Source: Lonsdalea britannica | Lineage (GTDB): Bacteria > Pseudomonadota > Gammaproteobacteria > Enterobacterales > Enterobacteriaceae | NCBI RefSeq assembly: GCF_002111595.1 | Contig: NZ_LUTN01000003.1 | Span: 236,331-300,330, forward strand | Direction of reading: 5' to 3' | Length of the DNA stretch: 64,000 nucleotides | Part shown: positions 37,747 through 47,863 of the stretch, piece by piece | Numbering within the stretch: the stretch's first letter is position 1 | Layout: every line of letters begins with the position of its first letter | Position numbers and translations under genes: made by a program | Notes under the pieces: generated by a model | The model's database searches: none | Told to the model about the DNA's origin: nothing | Seen by the model: the letters and a program-made list of their open reading frames with translations, nothing else

Positions 37747-40700
37747 TTACTCCTGAACGTCATGGCGACGGGTGAAATAATGTTTCACCAGGACGAAGAA
37801 CAACGGCACGAAGAAGATCGCCAGCAGCGTGGCCGTCAGCGTTCCGCCAATAATCCCGGTCCCGATCGCGATACGACTGTTGGCCCCGGCGCCGGTGGCC
37901 AGCGCCAGCGGAATGACCCCGGCGATAAATGCCAACGACGTCATGATGATCGGCCGCAGACGTGTTTTGGCTGCCGACAGTACCGCGGCGCTCAGGGAAC
38001 TGCCTTGCCGGACCGCCAATTCCGCAAACTCCACTATCAAGATGGCGTTCTTCGACGACAGCCCGATGGTGGTCAACAGCGCCACCTGGAAGTAAACGTC
38101 GTTGCTCAAGCCGCGTAGCAGGGCGGCCAGCGCGGCGCCGCAGATCCCGAGCGGAATGATCATGATGACGGAGAACGGCACCGACCAGCTTTCATACAGC
38201 GCCGCCAGACACAGGAACACCACCATAATGGAAATGGCGTACAGACCCAGCGCCTGACCGCTCGCCAGTTTCTCTTGCAGAGAGAGTCCGCTCCAGGCCC
38301 AGGTTGACCCCGAGGGCAGCTGCGAGGCAATGGCTTCAATCTTGTTCATCGCGTCGCCGGAGCTGACGCCATCGGCGTTTTCCCCGGTGATCTCGAACGA
38401 GGCGGAACCGTTATAGCGCGTCAGGGTTTCCGGACCGTAGGTCCAACTCGTCGAGGCGAAAGCGGAGAACGGGGCCATGCTGTCGTCGCTGCTGCGGACA
38501 TACCACTTATTCAAGTCCGACGGTTTAGAACGGAACGGACTGTCGGCCTGGATGTAGACTTTTTTGACGCGGCCGCGGTCAATGAAGTCGTTGACGTACG
38601 TCCCGCCCCAGGCGCTGCTCAGCGTATCGGTCACGTCACTCAGCGTCAGTCCCAGCGCGACGGCCTTGCTATTGTCGATATCCACCTGCAACTGCGGCAT
38701 CTGCGGCAGGTCGTTGGCGCGGACCGACTTCAGTTCCGCGCTGGCGCCCGCCTGCTTCAGCAGCTGACTGCGCAGCTCCATCAGTTTGGCGCGTTCGGTG
38801 CTGCCGTCGGCCAGCAGCTCAAACGTAAAGCCGCTGGTCTGGCCCATCCCCTGTACCGACGGCGGCGTGGAGGCGAAGATGCGGGCGTCGCGTTCGGTGG
38901 ACAGCGCTTTCATCGCGCGGTTGGCGATCGCCTGTGCGGTATTTCTCGAACCGGGGCGTTCGTCCCAGTTTTTCAGCGCGACGAAGGCCATCCCGGCGTT
39001 CTGACCGCTCCCGCTGAAGTTAAAGCCGGTGATGGTATAGATGACGCTCACGTTGTCTTTTTCCTCTTTGAGGAACCAGTCGGTGATGCGTTTGTTGACG
39101 GCGTTGGTCCGGTTAACCGTCGCCCCCGCCGGCAGGGTGTACTGCACCATGATCTGTCCCTGATCCTCGTTCGGCAGGAAGCTGCTGGGTAAGCGCCAGA
39201 GGAACAAGATCATCAGCGCGACGATGGCGGCGAACGCGATCAGCATGACCAGCGGACGGCGGAGCACGGAGACCACGCGATGGCTGTAGCCCTTTTGCGT
39301 GCGGGCGTAGAACCGGTTGAAGCCGCCGAAGAAGCCTTTCTTATGTGGTTTGCTGTGTTTCAGCAGCAGGCCGCACAGGGCGGGCGTCAGCGTCAACGCG
39401 ACCACGACGGACAGCGCCATGGCGGAGATGATGGTGACGGAGAACTGGCGGTAGATCACCCCGGTCGAACCGCCGAAGAAGGTCATCGGCAGGAACACGG
39501 CGGAAAGCACCAGCGCGATGGCGATCAGCGCGCCGGATATCTCGCCCATCGATTTTTCGGTGGCCGCGCGGGCGGGGAGCCCCTCGTCGCGCATGATGCG
39601 CTCGACGTTTTCCACCACCACGATGGCGTCATCCACCAAGAGGCCGATGGCGAGCACCATCGCGAATAGCGTCAGGGTGTTGATCGAGTAGCCGAACAGC
39701 GCCAGAACGCCAAACGTCCCCAGCAGCACCACCGGCACCGCCAGCGCCGGGATCAGCGTGGCCCGCAGGTTTTGCAGGAACAGGTACATGACGATAATGA
39801 CCAGCACGATCGCTTCGATCAGCGTCTTGACCACATCCTCGACGGAAATCTTGATGAAGTCGGTACTGTCCTTCGGATAGGCGATCTCGTAGCCTTCCGG
39901 CATGCTGTGGCTATATTCGTTGATTTTGGCTTTTACTAACTCTGCGGTATCCAGCGCGTTGGCGCCCGGCGCCAGCATGACGGCGATACCGGCGGAAGGA
40001 TGGCCGTTGAGTCGGGAGGACGACGTGTAGTCTTCGCTGCCCATTTCGACGCGGGCGACGTCGCTGATACGTACGACGGCGCCGTTAGACTCGCTTTTGA
40101 CGATGATATTGCGGAATTGCTCCGGCGTTTGCAGGCGCGACTGCGCGCGCACCGTCGCCGTCAACTGCTGATCGGCGGAGGAGGGCTCCGCGCCGATTTT
40201 CCCGGCGGACAGCTGGATATTCTGCGCTTCAATCGCCGACTCGACGTCCGACGGCATCAGGCTGTAGGACGCCAGTTTATTGGGGTCCATCCAGATGCGA
40301 ATGGCGTATTCGGAACCGAACACCCTCAGGCTGCCGACGCCGCTGACGCGCGCCAGCGGGTCCTGCATGTTGCTGACCAGCCAGTCGGCGATATCCGAAC
40401 TGGTGGCTTTGTCGGTCTTATCATACAGCGCCATGATCAGCAGGAAGTTGGACTGGGACTTGGTGACGGTGATCCCGGCGGACTGCACCTCAGACGGTAG
40501 CCGAGACTCCGCCTGCTGCACCTTGTTCTGGACCTGCACCTGCGCGGTGTCGGCGTTGGTGCCCTGAGCGAAGGTCACCTGAATTTCGACTTCGCCGTCC
40601 GAACTGCTGGTGGAGGTGAAGTAGAGCAGGTTGTCCAGCCCGGTCAGCTGCTGTTCGATGATTTGGGTGACGCTGTTTTCCAGCGTTTGCGCGGAAGCGC

Positions 40701-40854
40701 CGGTGTAGGTCGCTTTGATGCGCACGGAAGGCGGAGCCACGTCGGGATACTGCGCCACCGGCAACGTCCGGATCGACATCAGCCCCGCCATCATGATGAG
40801 TATCGCGATCACCCAGGCGAAGACCGGGCGTCGCACAAAGAAGCGGGAGAACAT
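37747..40854 (-). CDS. RND multidrug efflux pump, HAE1 family (AcrB/MexB type)
   Basis: A 1035-residue inner-membrane pump with the full RND layout: a first span at residues 10-28, a large periplasmic loop, spans 2-6, a second loop and spans 8-12. The proton-relay motif GLLVDDAIVVVENVER carries the paired Asp residues, and FVPLFFVLVKHYF closes the protein. It uses proton influx to expel hydrophobic drugs, dyes or plant phenolics. Its start shares one base with the stop of the membrane-fusion gene. No regulator gene adjoins the operon directly. The exact AcrB/AcrD/MexF-type orthology cannot be set by eye. Confidence 0.95.
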   Translation of the reverse strand: MFSRFFVRRPVFAWVIAILIMMAGLMSIRTLPVAQYPDVAPPSVRIKATYTGASAQTLENSVTQIIEQQLTGLDNLLYFTSTSSSDGEVEIQVTFAQGTNADTAQVQVQNKVQQAESRLPSEVQSAGITVTKSQSNFLLIMALYDKTDKATSSDIADWLVSNMQDPLARVSGVGSLRVFGSEYAIRIWMDPNKLASYSLMPSDVESAIEAQNIQLSAGKIGAEPSSADQQLTATVRAQSRLQTPEQFRNIIVKSESNGAVVRISDVARVEMGSEDYTSSSRLNGHPSAGIAVMLAPGANALDTAELVKAKINEYSHSMPEGYEIAYPKDSTDFIKISVEDVVKTLIEAIVLVIIVMYLFLQNLRATLIPALAVPVVLLGTFGVLALFGYSINTLTLFAMVLAIGLLVDDAIVVVENVERIMRDEGLPARAATEKSMGEISGALIAIALVLSAVFLPMTFFGGSTGVIYRQFSVTIISAMALSVVVALTLTPALCGLLLKHSKPHKKGFFGGFNRFYARTQKGYSHRVVSVLRRPLVMLIAFAAIVALMILFLWRLPSSFLPNEDQGQIMVQYTLPAGATVNRTNAVNKRITDWFLKEEKDNVSVIYTITGFNFSGSGQNAGMAFVALKNWDERPGSRNTAQAIANRAMKALSTERDARIFASTPPSVQGMGQTSGFTFELLADGSTERAKLMELRSQLLKQAGASAELKSVRANDLPQMPQLQVDIDNSKAVALGLTLSDVTDTLSSAWGGTYVNDFIDRGRVKKVYIQADSPFRSKPSDLNKWYVRSSDDSMAPFSAFASTSWTYGPETLTRYNGSASFEITGENADGVSSGDAMNKIEAIASQLPSGSTWAWSGLSLQEKLASGQALGLYAISIMVVFLCLAALYESWSVPFSVIMIIPLGICGAALAALLRGLSNDVYFQVALLTTIGLSSKNAILIVEFAELAVRQGSSLSAAVLSAAKTRLRPIIMTSLAFIAGVIPLALATGAGANSRIAIGTGIIGGTLTATLLAIFFVPLFFVLVKHYFTRRHDVQE

Positions 40855-41975
40855 CAGTTAGCGCCTCCCGTCAGTTGCACTTCGACGGGGTTAACCGTAC
40901 TGCCTACCGCGACCTTGTCGCTGCCTTCCACCAACAGGCGATCACCGCTTTTCAAACCGCTGGTAATCAACCAATCGCTGCCGGTGGCTTCCGCCGTCAC
41001 GACGGCGCGACGTTCCACCTTGTTGTCGGCCGTCACGACCAACGCCGTCGCGTTGCCTTTCACGTCGCGGGTAATGCCCTGCTGGGGCGCCAGTATGGCG
41101 TCCTGCATCACGCCTTCATCCACTTTCGCGCGGACAAACATGCCGGGAAGCAGCACGTGGTCAGGGTTGGGGAACACGGAGCGCAGCGTAACGGATCCGG
41201 TGGATTCGTCGACGGCGACTTCCGTCAGCTCCAGACGCCCTTTATGCGGGTAGACCGTTCCGTCTTCCAGCGTCAGGGTCACGTTCAGCGTATCGCTGTT
41301 GGTCGCCAGCGCCTGTTTGCGCAGGCGCAGCAGGTCGGCGCTGGAACGGGTCAGATCCAAATACATCGTGTTCAGCGCACGGATCGTGGTGAGCGCGGTA
41401 GACTGCTGCGCGGTCACCAACGCCCCCGGCGTAACGCTGGAAATACCGATGCGTCCGGCGATAGGCGCCGTCACCGTGGTCCACTGCACGTTGATGCGGG
41501 CGCTTTCCAGCGCGGCATTTTTCTCCAGTACGCTGGCCTTGTCCTGCTCACAGGTGGAACGGGCATCATCCGCATCCTGCTGCGACACGCCCTGTTCTTT
41601 GACCAGCCCGGCGTAGCGTTTGGCTTTCAGACAGTCGGACAAAACCAGCGCCTTGGCGCTCTGCAACGCGGCGGCGGCCTGATCGTAGGTCGCCTTATAG
41701 CTGGAGGGGTCGATCTGATACAGCGGCTGACCGGCTTTCACCTCATCGCCTTCGGTAAACAGACGCTTTTGAATAATGCCGCCGACCTGAGGGATGACGT
41801 CAGACGTCAGTGTCGCGGCGGTGCGGCCGGTTAATTCGCTTTCCAGCGTAAACGTGGTGGGTTTCAACGTCACGATGCCGACTTCGGTCGGCGCGGCGCT
41901 TTCGGTTTGCGTTTGACTGTTGTCGCAACCGCTCAAACCTATCAATGTCAAAAGGCATAACATGCGTAACTGCAT
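40854..41975 (-). CDS. RND membrane-fusion lipoprotein (AcrA/MexA type)
   Basis: A 373-residue periplasmic adaptor. It has lipobox LSGC, a split lipoyl domain (TGRTAATLTSDVIPQVGGII and VTAPIAGRIGISSVTPGALV) around an alpha-helical hairpin, and the beta-barrel domain (LLPGMFVRAKVDEGVMQDAI and LAPQQGITRDVKGNATALVV). It links the pump to the outer-membrane channel. First gene of a three-gene operon read leftwards. Confidence 0.94.
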   Translation of the reverse strand: MQLRMLCLLTLIGLSGCDNSQTQTESAAPTEVGIVTLKPTTFTLESELTGRTAATLTSDVIPQVGGIIQKRLFTEGDEVKAGQPLYQIDPSSYKATYDQAAAALQSAKALVLSDCLKAKRYAGLVKEQGVSQQDADDARSTCEQDKASVLEKNAALESARINVQWTTVTAPIAGRIGISSVTPGALVTAQQSTALTTIRALNTMYLDLTRSSADLLRLRKQALATNSDTLNVTLTLEDGTVYPHKGRLELTEVAVDESTGSVTLRSVFPNPDHVLLPGMFVRAKVDEGVMQDAILAPQQGITRDVKGNATALVVTADNKVERRAVVTAEATGSDWLITSGLKSGDRLLVEGSDKVAVGSTVNPVEVQLTGGAN

Positions 41976-42074
41976 AGCGTTTCCCCGTATTTCGGCGAGA
42001 TGAATTCGGTGATGGCAAAGTCTTAAAAGAAATTTAGGTTTCGGGTTGTCGACGCGGTTTGGGCGACGACAACG

Positions 42075-42724
42075 TTAACGGACCTTCAGCGCCAGCTCGG
42101 TGTTGCCCTTGATGGGCAGGCTGACGGAGATAAATCCATTGCTGGGATTTCGGATATAGTCGAGAAAGTCCGGCTCGGCGTTATCGTTAAGCACCATGCC
42201 GCCGACCCGCAGCTGCGGCGCGACGACTTCGATGATGTCGCGCGCCAGCGAAACGCCGCGCGTAGAGGGCCAACCGTCGATCAGGCGAAATCGACATCGC
42301 CGCCCAGATCCCGGAGCGTTTCCCGCGCGTCGCCGACACGGATATCGGCGTAGTCGGACAATCCGGCTTCGGCCAGATGTCGCTGCGCGGTGGCCGCTTT
42401 TTCCGGCACCAGTTCAGCGCCGATGACTTTGCCGTGACCGTTATCTTTCATGGCGGCCGCAAAGTAGAGCGCGGACATGCCGATAGAGGTGGCGAAGTCG
42501 ACAACGCGTGTCGCCCGCAGTGAACGGCAGAGTAGATAGATCAGTTCCCCCTGCGTGGGGTGAATGGAGAAACCGTAGTCGGTGAAGTCTTCCGGTGCGT
42601 TGGCCATCGTGGCTGGCGAGGTGTCGGCTGAAGGGAAAGCCCGGTTGCGGTTCAGTCTGTCAATGACGGCAAGGATTTTGGGGTCGCTAATCGTATTGAC
42701 GTGGTTGAATGAGTCTAATGTCAT
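42075..42724 (-). CDS. SAM-dependent O-methyltransferase, frame broken
   Basis: About 216 residues when corrected. It has the class I fold of caffeoyl-CoA O-methyltransferase-like enzymes: QGELIYLLCRSLRATRVVDF, then ATSIGMSALYFAAAMKD (the SAM site), VIGAELVPEKAATAQRHLAE and DYADIRVGDARETL. The frame stops after GGDVDFA at a GG pair (42284-42285 on the plus strand). One extra base yields LIDGWPSTRGVSLARDIIEV and runs to a stop at 42075. The substrate is unknown. It lies between the RND operon and the PadR gene. Confidence 0.82.
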
Positions 42725-42768
42725 ACCTGTAGGCCTGTGTCATTCGCTAAGTTAAAAGCAGCTCGGCA

Positions 42769-43299
42769 TCAACGTGAGTCAATCGTCCGCGCTGCGGTTT
42801 CAATGGCATCCCTTATTTGTTTAACTTCATCCGAGCTCAGGTCTCTGTGGTGTAATTTTTTTCTTATACAGCTCTTCAAATTTTCAAGCGCATCGTCGAT
42901 GCTCTGAATCCTCTGGGGATTATGAGTTAAAACCAGCGCTTTTAACTTTCCTAGCGTTGTCAGCAAATTCACATTTTGCTTATCAAGATATTTCTTACCT
43001 TTCAGCGTGATGGCGAACTGTTTCTTGCCGTTATCTGCTTCATGCACGGTGGCCAGTCCTTCCGCCTCCAGCGAGGACAAAAGCGGATATATCACCCCCG
43101 GGCTGGGGACATAGGCGCCCTGGGAGTAGTCCTCCATCGAACGAATAATTTCATAGCCATGAGTCGGGTTAATACGGGTCAGATATAAAATTAGCAGAAT
43201 CAGCTCCTGCCGATTGAACACCTTCGTTCGTTTACATGATCGTTGCGGGCGTTTCTCGCTGACACCGTCTTGGTGAGACGTCGAATTTTTCATGCTCAT
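42769..43299 (-). CDS. PadR-family regulator, YqjI-like
   Basis: A 176-residue PadR regulator. The winged HTH (LILLILYLTRINPTHGYEII, GAYVPSPGVIYPLLSSLEAE) and the following NGKKQFAITLKGKKYLDKQN align well with E. coli YqjI, as does the C-terminal helix that includes LENLKSCIRKKL. YqjI represses yqjH and senses nickel and iron through a His/Cys-rich N-terminal extension. Here the N-terminus (MSMKNSTSHQDGVSEKRPQR) is short and has almost no metal ligands. A perfect AAGATATATCTT palindrome lies 37 bases upstream of the start. Confidence 0.88.
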   Translation of the reverse strand: MSMKNSTSHQDGVSEKRPQRSCKRTKVFNRQELILLILYLTRINPTHGYEIIRSMEDYSQGAYVPSPGVIYPLLSSLEAEGLATVHEADNGKKQFAITLKGKKYLDKQNVNLLTTLGKLKALVLTHNPQRIQSIDDALENLKSCIRKKLHHRDLSSDEVKQIRDAIETAARTIDSR

Positions 43300-43335
43300 T
43301 TTGCGCGAAAATTATTCAGTTTTTGCTGTCTTGCT

Positions 43336-43347
43336 AAGATATATCTT
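43336..43347. promoter_or_regulatory. Palindrome, probable operator of the PadR gene
   Basis: AAGATATATCTT, a perfect 12-base palindrome in the PadR gene's upstream region. PadR proteins generally bind inverted repeats near their own start and repress themselves. The binding is inferred from position. Confidence 0.45.
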
Positions 43348-43542
43348 GGGGGAAATAAGCGTCAATACGCGCCGTGACATCGGGGCGTAATGAAGTGAAA
43401 GCGGCGTGTTTGTTTGTATGTCCAATCGTTTCTTTGCCCCGGCGAGCGCGTATTTATCGCTTGTAAAACGCGCTGCCGCAGGACGATAACCCAAACGCGA
43501 GTGTCGACAAATCGCCTTTCACTCACGCTGTGCTGACGGTGA

Positions 43543-44108
43543 TTATGCCGGCGTCGTCAGCGAAGCGACGAACGCCAACAGGCGGCGTCGAATCGCCGGA
43601 TGCGCGAGCTGTTGCACCATCCACGGGCTGAACGCCACGGGGTTTTGGTCGCGGCGTCGATCAGGTCGCTCAGATCCACCCAGCGGTAGTCGAGCACTTC
43701 ATCGGCGCGCGGCGCGAGGTCGCTGGCGAGAACCGCCATAAACACCGGGCAATACTCATTCTCCACAATGCCGGAGGCGCTGGTGACGCAGTAGCTGAAT
43801 TCGTCATCCACCAACGTGATCCGCGCCACGTCCGCGCCCAGCTCGTAGCGACAGCGGCGACTGACCGCATCTTCCCGTTTTTCATTCAACTGAGGATGAC
43901 CGCACACCGAGTTGGTCCAGACGCCGGGCCACGCCTTTTTACCCAAGGCGCGGCGTGTGGTCAGAAACTTGCCGTCGGAGGTGAACAAATAGCTGGAAAA
44001 GCCCAGATGCAGGGGCGTGTTATGGGTATGCACCACGCTTTTGTCCATCGTACCGATGGGATTTCTGTCGGCGTCCAGCAACACGACGTGTTCCGGTGGG
44101 GTAGTCAT
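43543..44108 (-). CDS. idi: Isopentenyl-diphosphate isomerase (type 1), frame broken near the C-terminus
   Basis: Idi interconverts isopentenyl and dimethylallyl diphosphate. The Nudix-type protein has VLLDADRNPIGTMDKS, HLGFSSYLFTSDGKFLTTRR, the catalytic Cys segment TNSVCGHPQLNEKREDAVSR and EYCPVFMAVLAS with the Glu metal ligands. ATG 44108 is set by GAGGAAGCCT upstream. After DAATKTP the frame slips at a run of four G (about 43638-43641 on the plus strand); one extra base gives VAFSPWMVQQLAHPAIRRRL and a stop at 43543, the normal end. Confidence 0.9.
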
Positions 44109-44160
44109 AGGCTTCCTCAAGACTTCTGGTATTCATACTGTCGGCGGTCAGGCGGCGGGG

Positions 44161-44592
44161 TCATTCCCGCGACCAATGCTCCTTCGCGCCAAACAGGGTA
44201 GCATTGTCGGTAAACTTTATCGTCTGCAGCGCCAGCCGCCAAACTTCCGTCAGGGGTTTCAGGCGGGCAATGGGATGGCGGGCCACGTAGAGGCTGAGCG
44301 CGTCGCGCCGTTCGCTCCCGGAGAGTAGGCTGACCGAGGCCAGATATTGAATGCCGCAGATGTCGCGAATTTTTTCAGGCTGGCCGCTGATGGTGCCGCT
44401 GACCTGTCCGCCGGACGCCATCGCGCCGCCGTGGCGCGTACTGCTGCTGGACAGGACGATCAGGCTGGCATTGGCGGCATCGAACGCATAGAAACAGCTG
44501 GCGCTCCACAGGCCGTCTTCGTCCAGCGTCGTCAGCGACAACACATGATGATGTTCAATAAACGTCGCGGCGGAAGTCGGTAATGGTTGCAT
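44161..44592 (-). CDS. yhbP: YhbP-family protein (pyridoxamine-phosphate-oxidase-like fold)
   Basis: A 143-residue UPF0306 protein. It begins MQPLPTSAATFIEHHHVLSL and has LWSASCFYAFDAANASLIVL, SSSSTRHGGAM, VSGTISGQPEKIRDICGIQY and the final TDNATLFGAKEHWSRE, all matching YhbP. The fold suggests flavin binding, but no activity is established. It lies between yqgA and idi on the same strand. Confidence 0.9.
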   Translation of the reverse strand: MQPLPTSAATFIEHHHVLSLTTLDEDGLWSASCFYAFDAANASLIVLSSSSTRHGGAMASGGQVSGTISGQPEKIRDICGIQYLASVSLLSGSERRDALSLYVARHPIARLKPLTEVWRLALQTIKFTDNATLFGAKEHWSRE

Positions 44593-44648
44593 CTTTCGTC
44601 TCTTTATTCGTGGACCCGGTCATCGACACCGGGCCCGCAGGTCATACA

Positions 44649-45365
44649 TCAGGCGATGTAGGTAGACCATAGATGGGAGAGCGGCATGACCAGAAACAGT
44701 CCCGGTAGCATATTGGCGACGGGAAACAGCTTGATGCCGCTGATCCTTAACCCGGTTGCCAGCATGATGAGCCCGCCGGCGGCGGAGAAGTCCGCCATCA
44801 TATCGGGCGTTGTCAGCGGCAGGATCATCGCGGCTAGCATCGCCAGCCCAAGCTGAATGAGCAGCTGCGGGATCGCGATAGTGATGACAGCATACCCCAA
44901 TAGCGTAGCGAAGATGGCCGAAGTAAACAGATCCAGCGCCGTCTTGATGTACAGAATCGATGGGTCGCCGGTCATGCCTTCGTGCATGGCGCCGAAAATC
45001 CCGGTGCCGCTGGCGCAGAACAGCACCAGGATCGCGACGAATTTATCCGTGAATTCGGTGTGGGAGATGCCTTCCACGGCGGGGAAAATGCGGTCGATCA
45101 GCCCACGCGTGGTGCCCGCCGCTTTCCCAATGCCTTTTTCGATGTACAACAGCTCGCCCAGAATGGCGCCGAGGATCATGGCCAGCACGACGGCGGGCAT
45201 GAATTTCACCTTGATGATCAGCATGATCCCAAGGCCCACGGAGCACAGGCCGAACGTCAGGGGCAAGGCGGTTCTAATTCTCTCGGGAAGCCGCGTGCTG
45301 ATGAGCGCGCCGAGCAGGCCGCCGACCACGATAGCCGCGCCGTTCACATAAGGTCCGATTAGCAT
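44649..45365 (-). CDS. yqgA: YqgA-type DUF554 membrane protein
   Basis: A 238-residue inner-membrane protein with about seven spans. MLIGPYVNGAAIVVGGLLGA, RTALPLTFGLCSVGLGIMLI and LFCASGTGIFGAMHEGMTGD are characteristic of DUF554. Its function is unknown; transport is often assumed. It starts 46 bases after the ubiX-like gene with AAGGATAACGAG upstream, so it is probably the third gene of that operon. It could move the aromatic acid or phenol product, but that is inference only. Confidence 0.9.
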   Translation of the reverse strand: MLIGPYVNGAAIVVGGLLGALISTRLPERIRTALPLTFGLCSVGLGIMLIIKVKFMPAVVLAMILGAILGELLYIEKGIGKAAGTTRGLIDRIFPAVEGISHTEFTDKFVAILVLFCASGTGIFGAMHEGMTGDPSILYIKTALDLFTSAIFATLLGYAVITIAIPQLLIQLGLAMLAAMILPLTTPDMMADFSAAGGLIMLATGLRISGIKLFPVANMLPGLFLVMPLSHLWSTYIA

Positions 45366-45411
45366 TTCTCGTTATCCTTGTTATTTTTTTCAGTTTTATG
45401 CCGTAGCACGT

Positions 45412-45996
45412 CTACGGCCTGGTGTTGACTGAATTGTCTCCCCAGCGGGGCAATGTGTTGACCTCAAGACCAAACAAATCGAGCGCGCGTCCCACGCTGT
45501 GGGTGATGATGTCATCCGGCGTCTGCGGGCGTTGGTACAGCGCCGGGACGGGCGGAAAGATAATGCCGCCCATTTCCGTCACCTGCTGCATATTGCGCAG
45601 GTGCCCCAGATTCAGGGGCGTTTCCCGCGCCATCAGCACCAGCTGACGGCGCTCTTTGAGCACGACGTCCGCGGCGCGCGTCAGCAGATTATCCGTCAGA
45701 CAGTGGGCAATGGCGGCCAGCGATCGCATGGAGCAGGGCGCGACCAGCATGCCCAGCGTCTTGAACGATCCGCTGGAAATCGACGCGCCGAGATTTTTAC
45801 ACTCGTGTACCACATCTGCCAGCGCAATCACCGCTTCTATCCTGTAGTCAGTTTCCAGGGCGCAGGTTTTTTCTGCGCCCGCGGAGACCACCAGATGAAC
45901 CTCCACATCCTGTGCTTTCAACAGCTCAAGCGCCTTCACGCCATATTGAAAGCCCGATGCGCCGCTGATGCCTACGATAATACGTCGGGTGGTCAT
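45412..45996 (-). CDS. UbiX-type flavin prenyltransferase (decarboxylase subunit B)
   Basis: A 194-residue flavoprotein. [20 protein letters not shown] is the FMN site; [20 protein letters not shown] and [20 protein letters not shown] then [20 protein letters not shown] follow the UbiX/Pad1 pattern. UbiX makes prenylated FMN, the cofactor of UbiD-type decarboxylases. It is encoded directly after a UbiD-type gene, so it most likely serves that enzyme rather than ubiquinone synthesis. It corresponds to BsdB/EcdB-type B subunits. Confidence 0.9.
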   Translation of the reverse strand: MTTRRIIVGISGASGFQYGVKALELLKAQDVEVHLVVSAGAEKTCALETDYRIEAVIALADVVHECKNLGASISSGSFKTLGMLVAPCSMRSLAAIAHCLTDNLLTRAADVVLKERRQLVLMARETPLNLGHLRNMQQVTEMGGIIFPPVPALYQRPQTPDDIITHSVGRALDLFGLEVNTLPRWGDNSVNTRP

Positions 45997-46005
45997 CTTG
46001 CCCCC

Positions 46006-47501
46006 TTATTCGAAGTCTGGCAGGAAGCGTTTAACGTCGACCTCTTGGAACTTCGAACGCTCGAAGTGCGGTTTGAGGGCGAACGGCACGGTACAGTCGA
46101 AAATGGTCTTACAGGACATGCCTTCCTGCAAAATCGACGGGCTGTATTCGGGCACCTGCGACGGGTCCAGCGGATGGCAGCGTACGCCGGGGATGAAGAC
46201 GGTATCGACATCGCCTGATAGCGGGTCTGCATCGCCCACATCACATCGTCGCTGTCGAAGATATCGACGTCTTCGTCCACCAGAATCACGTGCTTCAATT
46301 CCGGAAACGCGGAAAATGCCAGCAGCGCAGCCTGACGCTGGCGACCTTCGTCCACCGGCGAGGATTTTTTGAACTGCATCACCGCCAGCAGCTTGCCGCC
46401 GCCCGCCGAGTGAGCGAACACATTCAGCAGCTTGCCCGGCATCGCCCGGTTGACCATGTCCAGAATGCTGGCTTCGGTAGGAATCCCCGCCATGTTGACG
46501 TGTTCTTCGCCGGGACCGACGGTGGTGCGCCAGATCGGATGGTGACGATGGGTGACGGCTTTCACCTTAATCACCGGCAGCGCGGCTTTGGCCCCGCCGG
46601 TGTAGCCTGGGAATTCCGGCATGGCTTTCCCGGTGTCGGTATTCTGGTCTTCACGGACGCGCACATCCGGCAGCAGCTCGCCTTCGATGACGATTTCGGC
46701 GTGGCCGATAGCGTATTCGTTGATGGTTTTACATTTCACCAGCTCGACGGCATGGCCGCGCAGCGCCCCGGCGACGCTCAGTTCGTCAAAGCCGAGCGGC
46801 GTTGTCGGCGGCTCGAAGCAGGCGGCGATTTCAATGGCTGGATCGACGCCGATGCTGACGGAGATGGGCAACGGCTTGCCCGCCGCTTCCGCTTTCTGGC
46901 GGAAGGCATCGATATGACGGCCGGGCGTCAGCCACATGGATAGCTCGTCGCGGCTCTGCACGCAGAGGCGGTGAATGGTAATGTCGGATTCGCCGGTATC
47001 GGGATCGGAGGCGTAGCACAGTCCCATGGTGACGTAAGGACCGGCGTCTTCGGCGGTGTTGGTCGGCGCGGGAAGCAGGGTGCGCAGGTCAAAACCGGCG
47101 TCGCTCGCCAGATGAACCACTTCCTGACACACAGCGTTGTCATCATGGACTCTGACCGGTGAAATGGGATGCTGGACCGAGTCTTTCAGCAGGTGTCCCA
47201 AACGTTCCGGCTCGCAACCGAGGAAGTGACCGACGCGTTTGCGGGAGCCGTTGAGGCCGATCGCTACGCTGACATTATCGAACCCTTTAATGTTGTTGAA
47301 GATCATGACCGGGCCGTTTTTGCGCGTCGGCCGCATACAGGTGCCGCCCGCGCCAACATAGCGATAAACGCCGGACAGTTCGGCCTGAGGATCGACTTCT
47401 ACGTCGGTAGAGACCAGTTCGCCCGGCAGCGTTTTCAGTAACGCCAGCGCGGAACGCAGATCGTGGACCTGATTTTCCGGCTTATTTTTAACGTGAGACA
47501 T
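46006..47501 (-). CDS. UbiD-type hydroxyarylic acid decarboxylase (subunit C), frame broken near the C-terminus
   Basis: About 498 residues when corrected. It resembles the C subunit of reversible phenolic-acid decarboxylases (BsdC, EcdC, LpdC types): VHDLRSALALLKTLPGELVS, FNNIKGFDNVSVAIGLNGSR, PYVTMGLCYASDPDTGESDI and GEHVNMAGIPTEASILDMVN. The frame slips after MQTRYQ (about 46212); one extra base gives GDVDTVFIPGVRCHPLDPSQ and the normal end FLPDFE at 46006. The substrate could be gallate, protocatechuate, 4-hydroxybenzoate or vanillate. The small D subunit of the Bsd system is not seen. A LysR gene is divergent, as with BsdA and bsdBCD. Confidence 0.9.
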
Positions 47502-47863
47502 AATGACGCTCCTTATGGAAAGGCAATCTATTGGCTGGGAAAAATATATGACTGCGTTACCGTCCCGACAAATACCATTTAAGTAGTAGCGCTCATATCA
47601 AAGCGATCTACCTCACTCACGCTCAATATTTATTTGCCGGATGAATTCGAAGTGTGATGTCAATAATACGGACATCAGGCAAGCAGGAATATCTTCATTT
47701 GATGCGATGTAACATGCCGGCAACAATTAAATCACGGCTATCCGAGCGGCCTTATCTATTCATGACAATTGCGATCCCGCTACAAAATCGAACGATTCCA
47801 TTTATGATAAGCTGAACTCTATGGTCGCATGGTCGGTATTCCTGTCCGTATGAAGAGGCTAGT
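47502..47863. other. Divergent promoter region of the decarboxylase operon and LysR gene
   Basis: 362 bases, AT-rich, no gene. It contains the long inverted repeat listed separately at 47655-47677. Confidence 0.6.
47655..47677. promoter_or_regulatory. Probable LysR operator between decarboxylase and LysR genes
   Basis: TGATGTC-N9-GACATCA, a perfect inverted repeat with 7-bp arms in the middle of the divergent region. LysR regulators typically bind such interrupted dyads between their own gene and the target. Confidence 0.5.
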
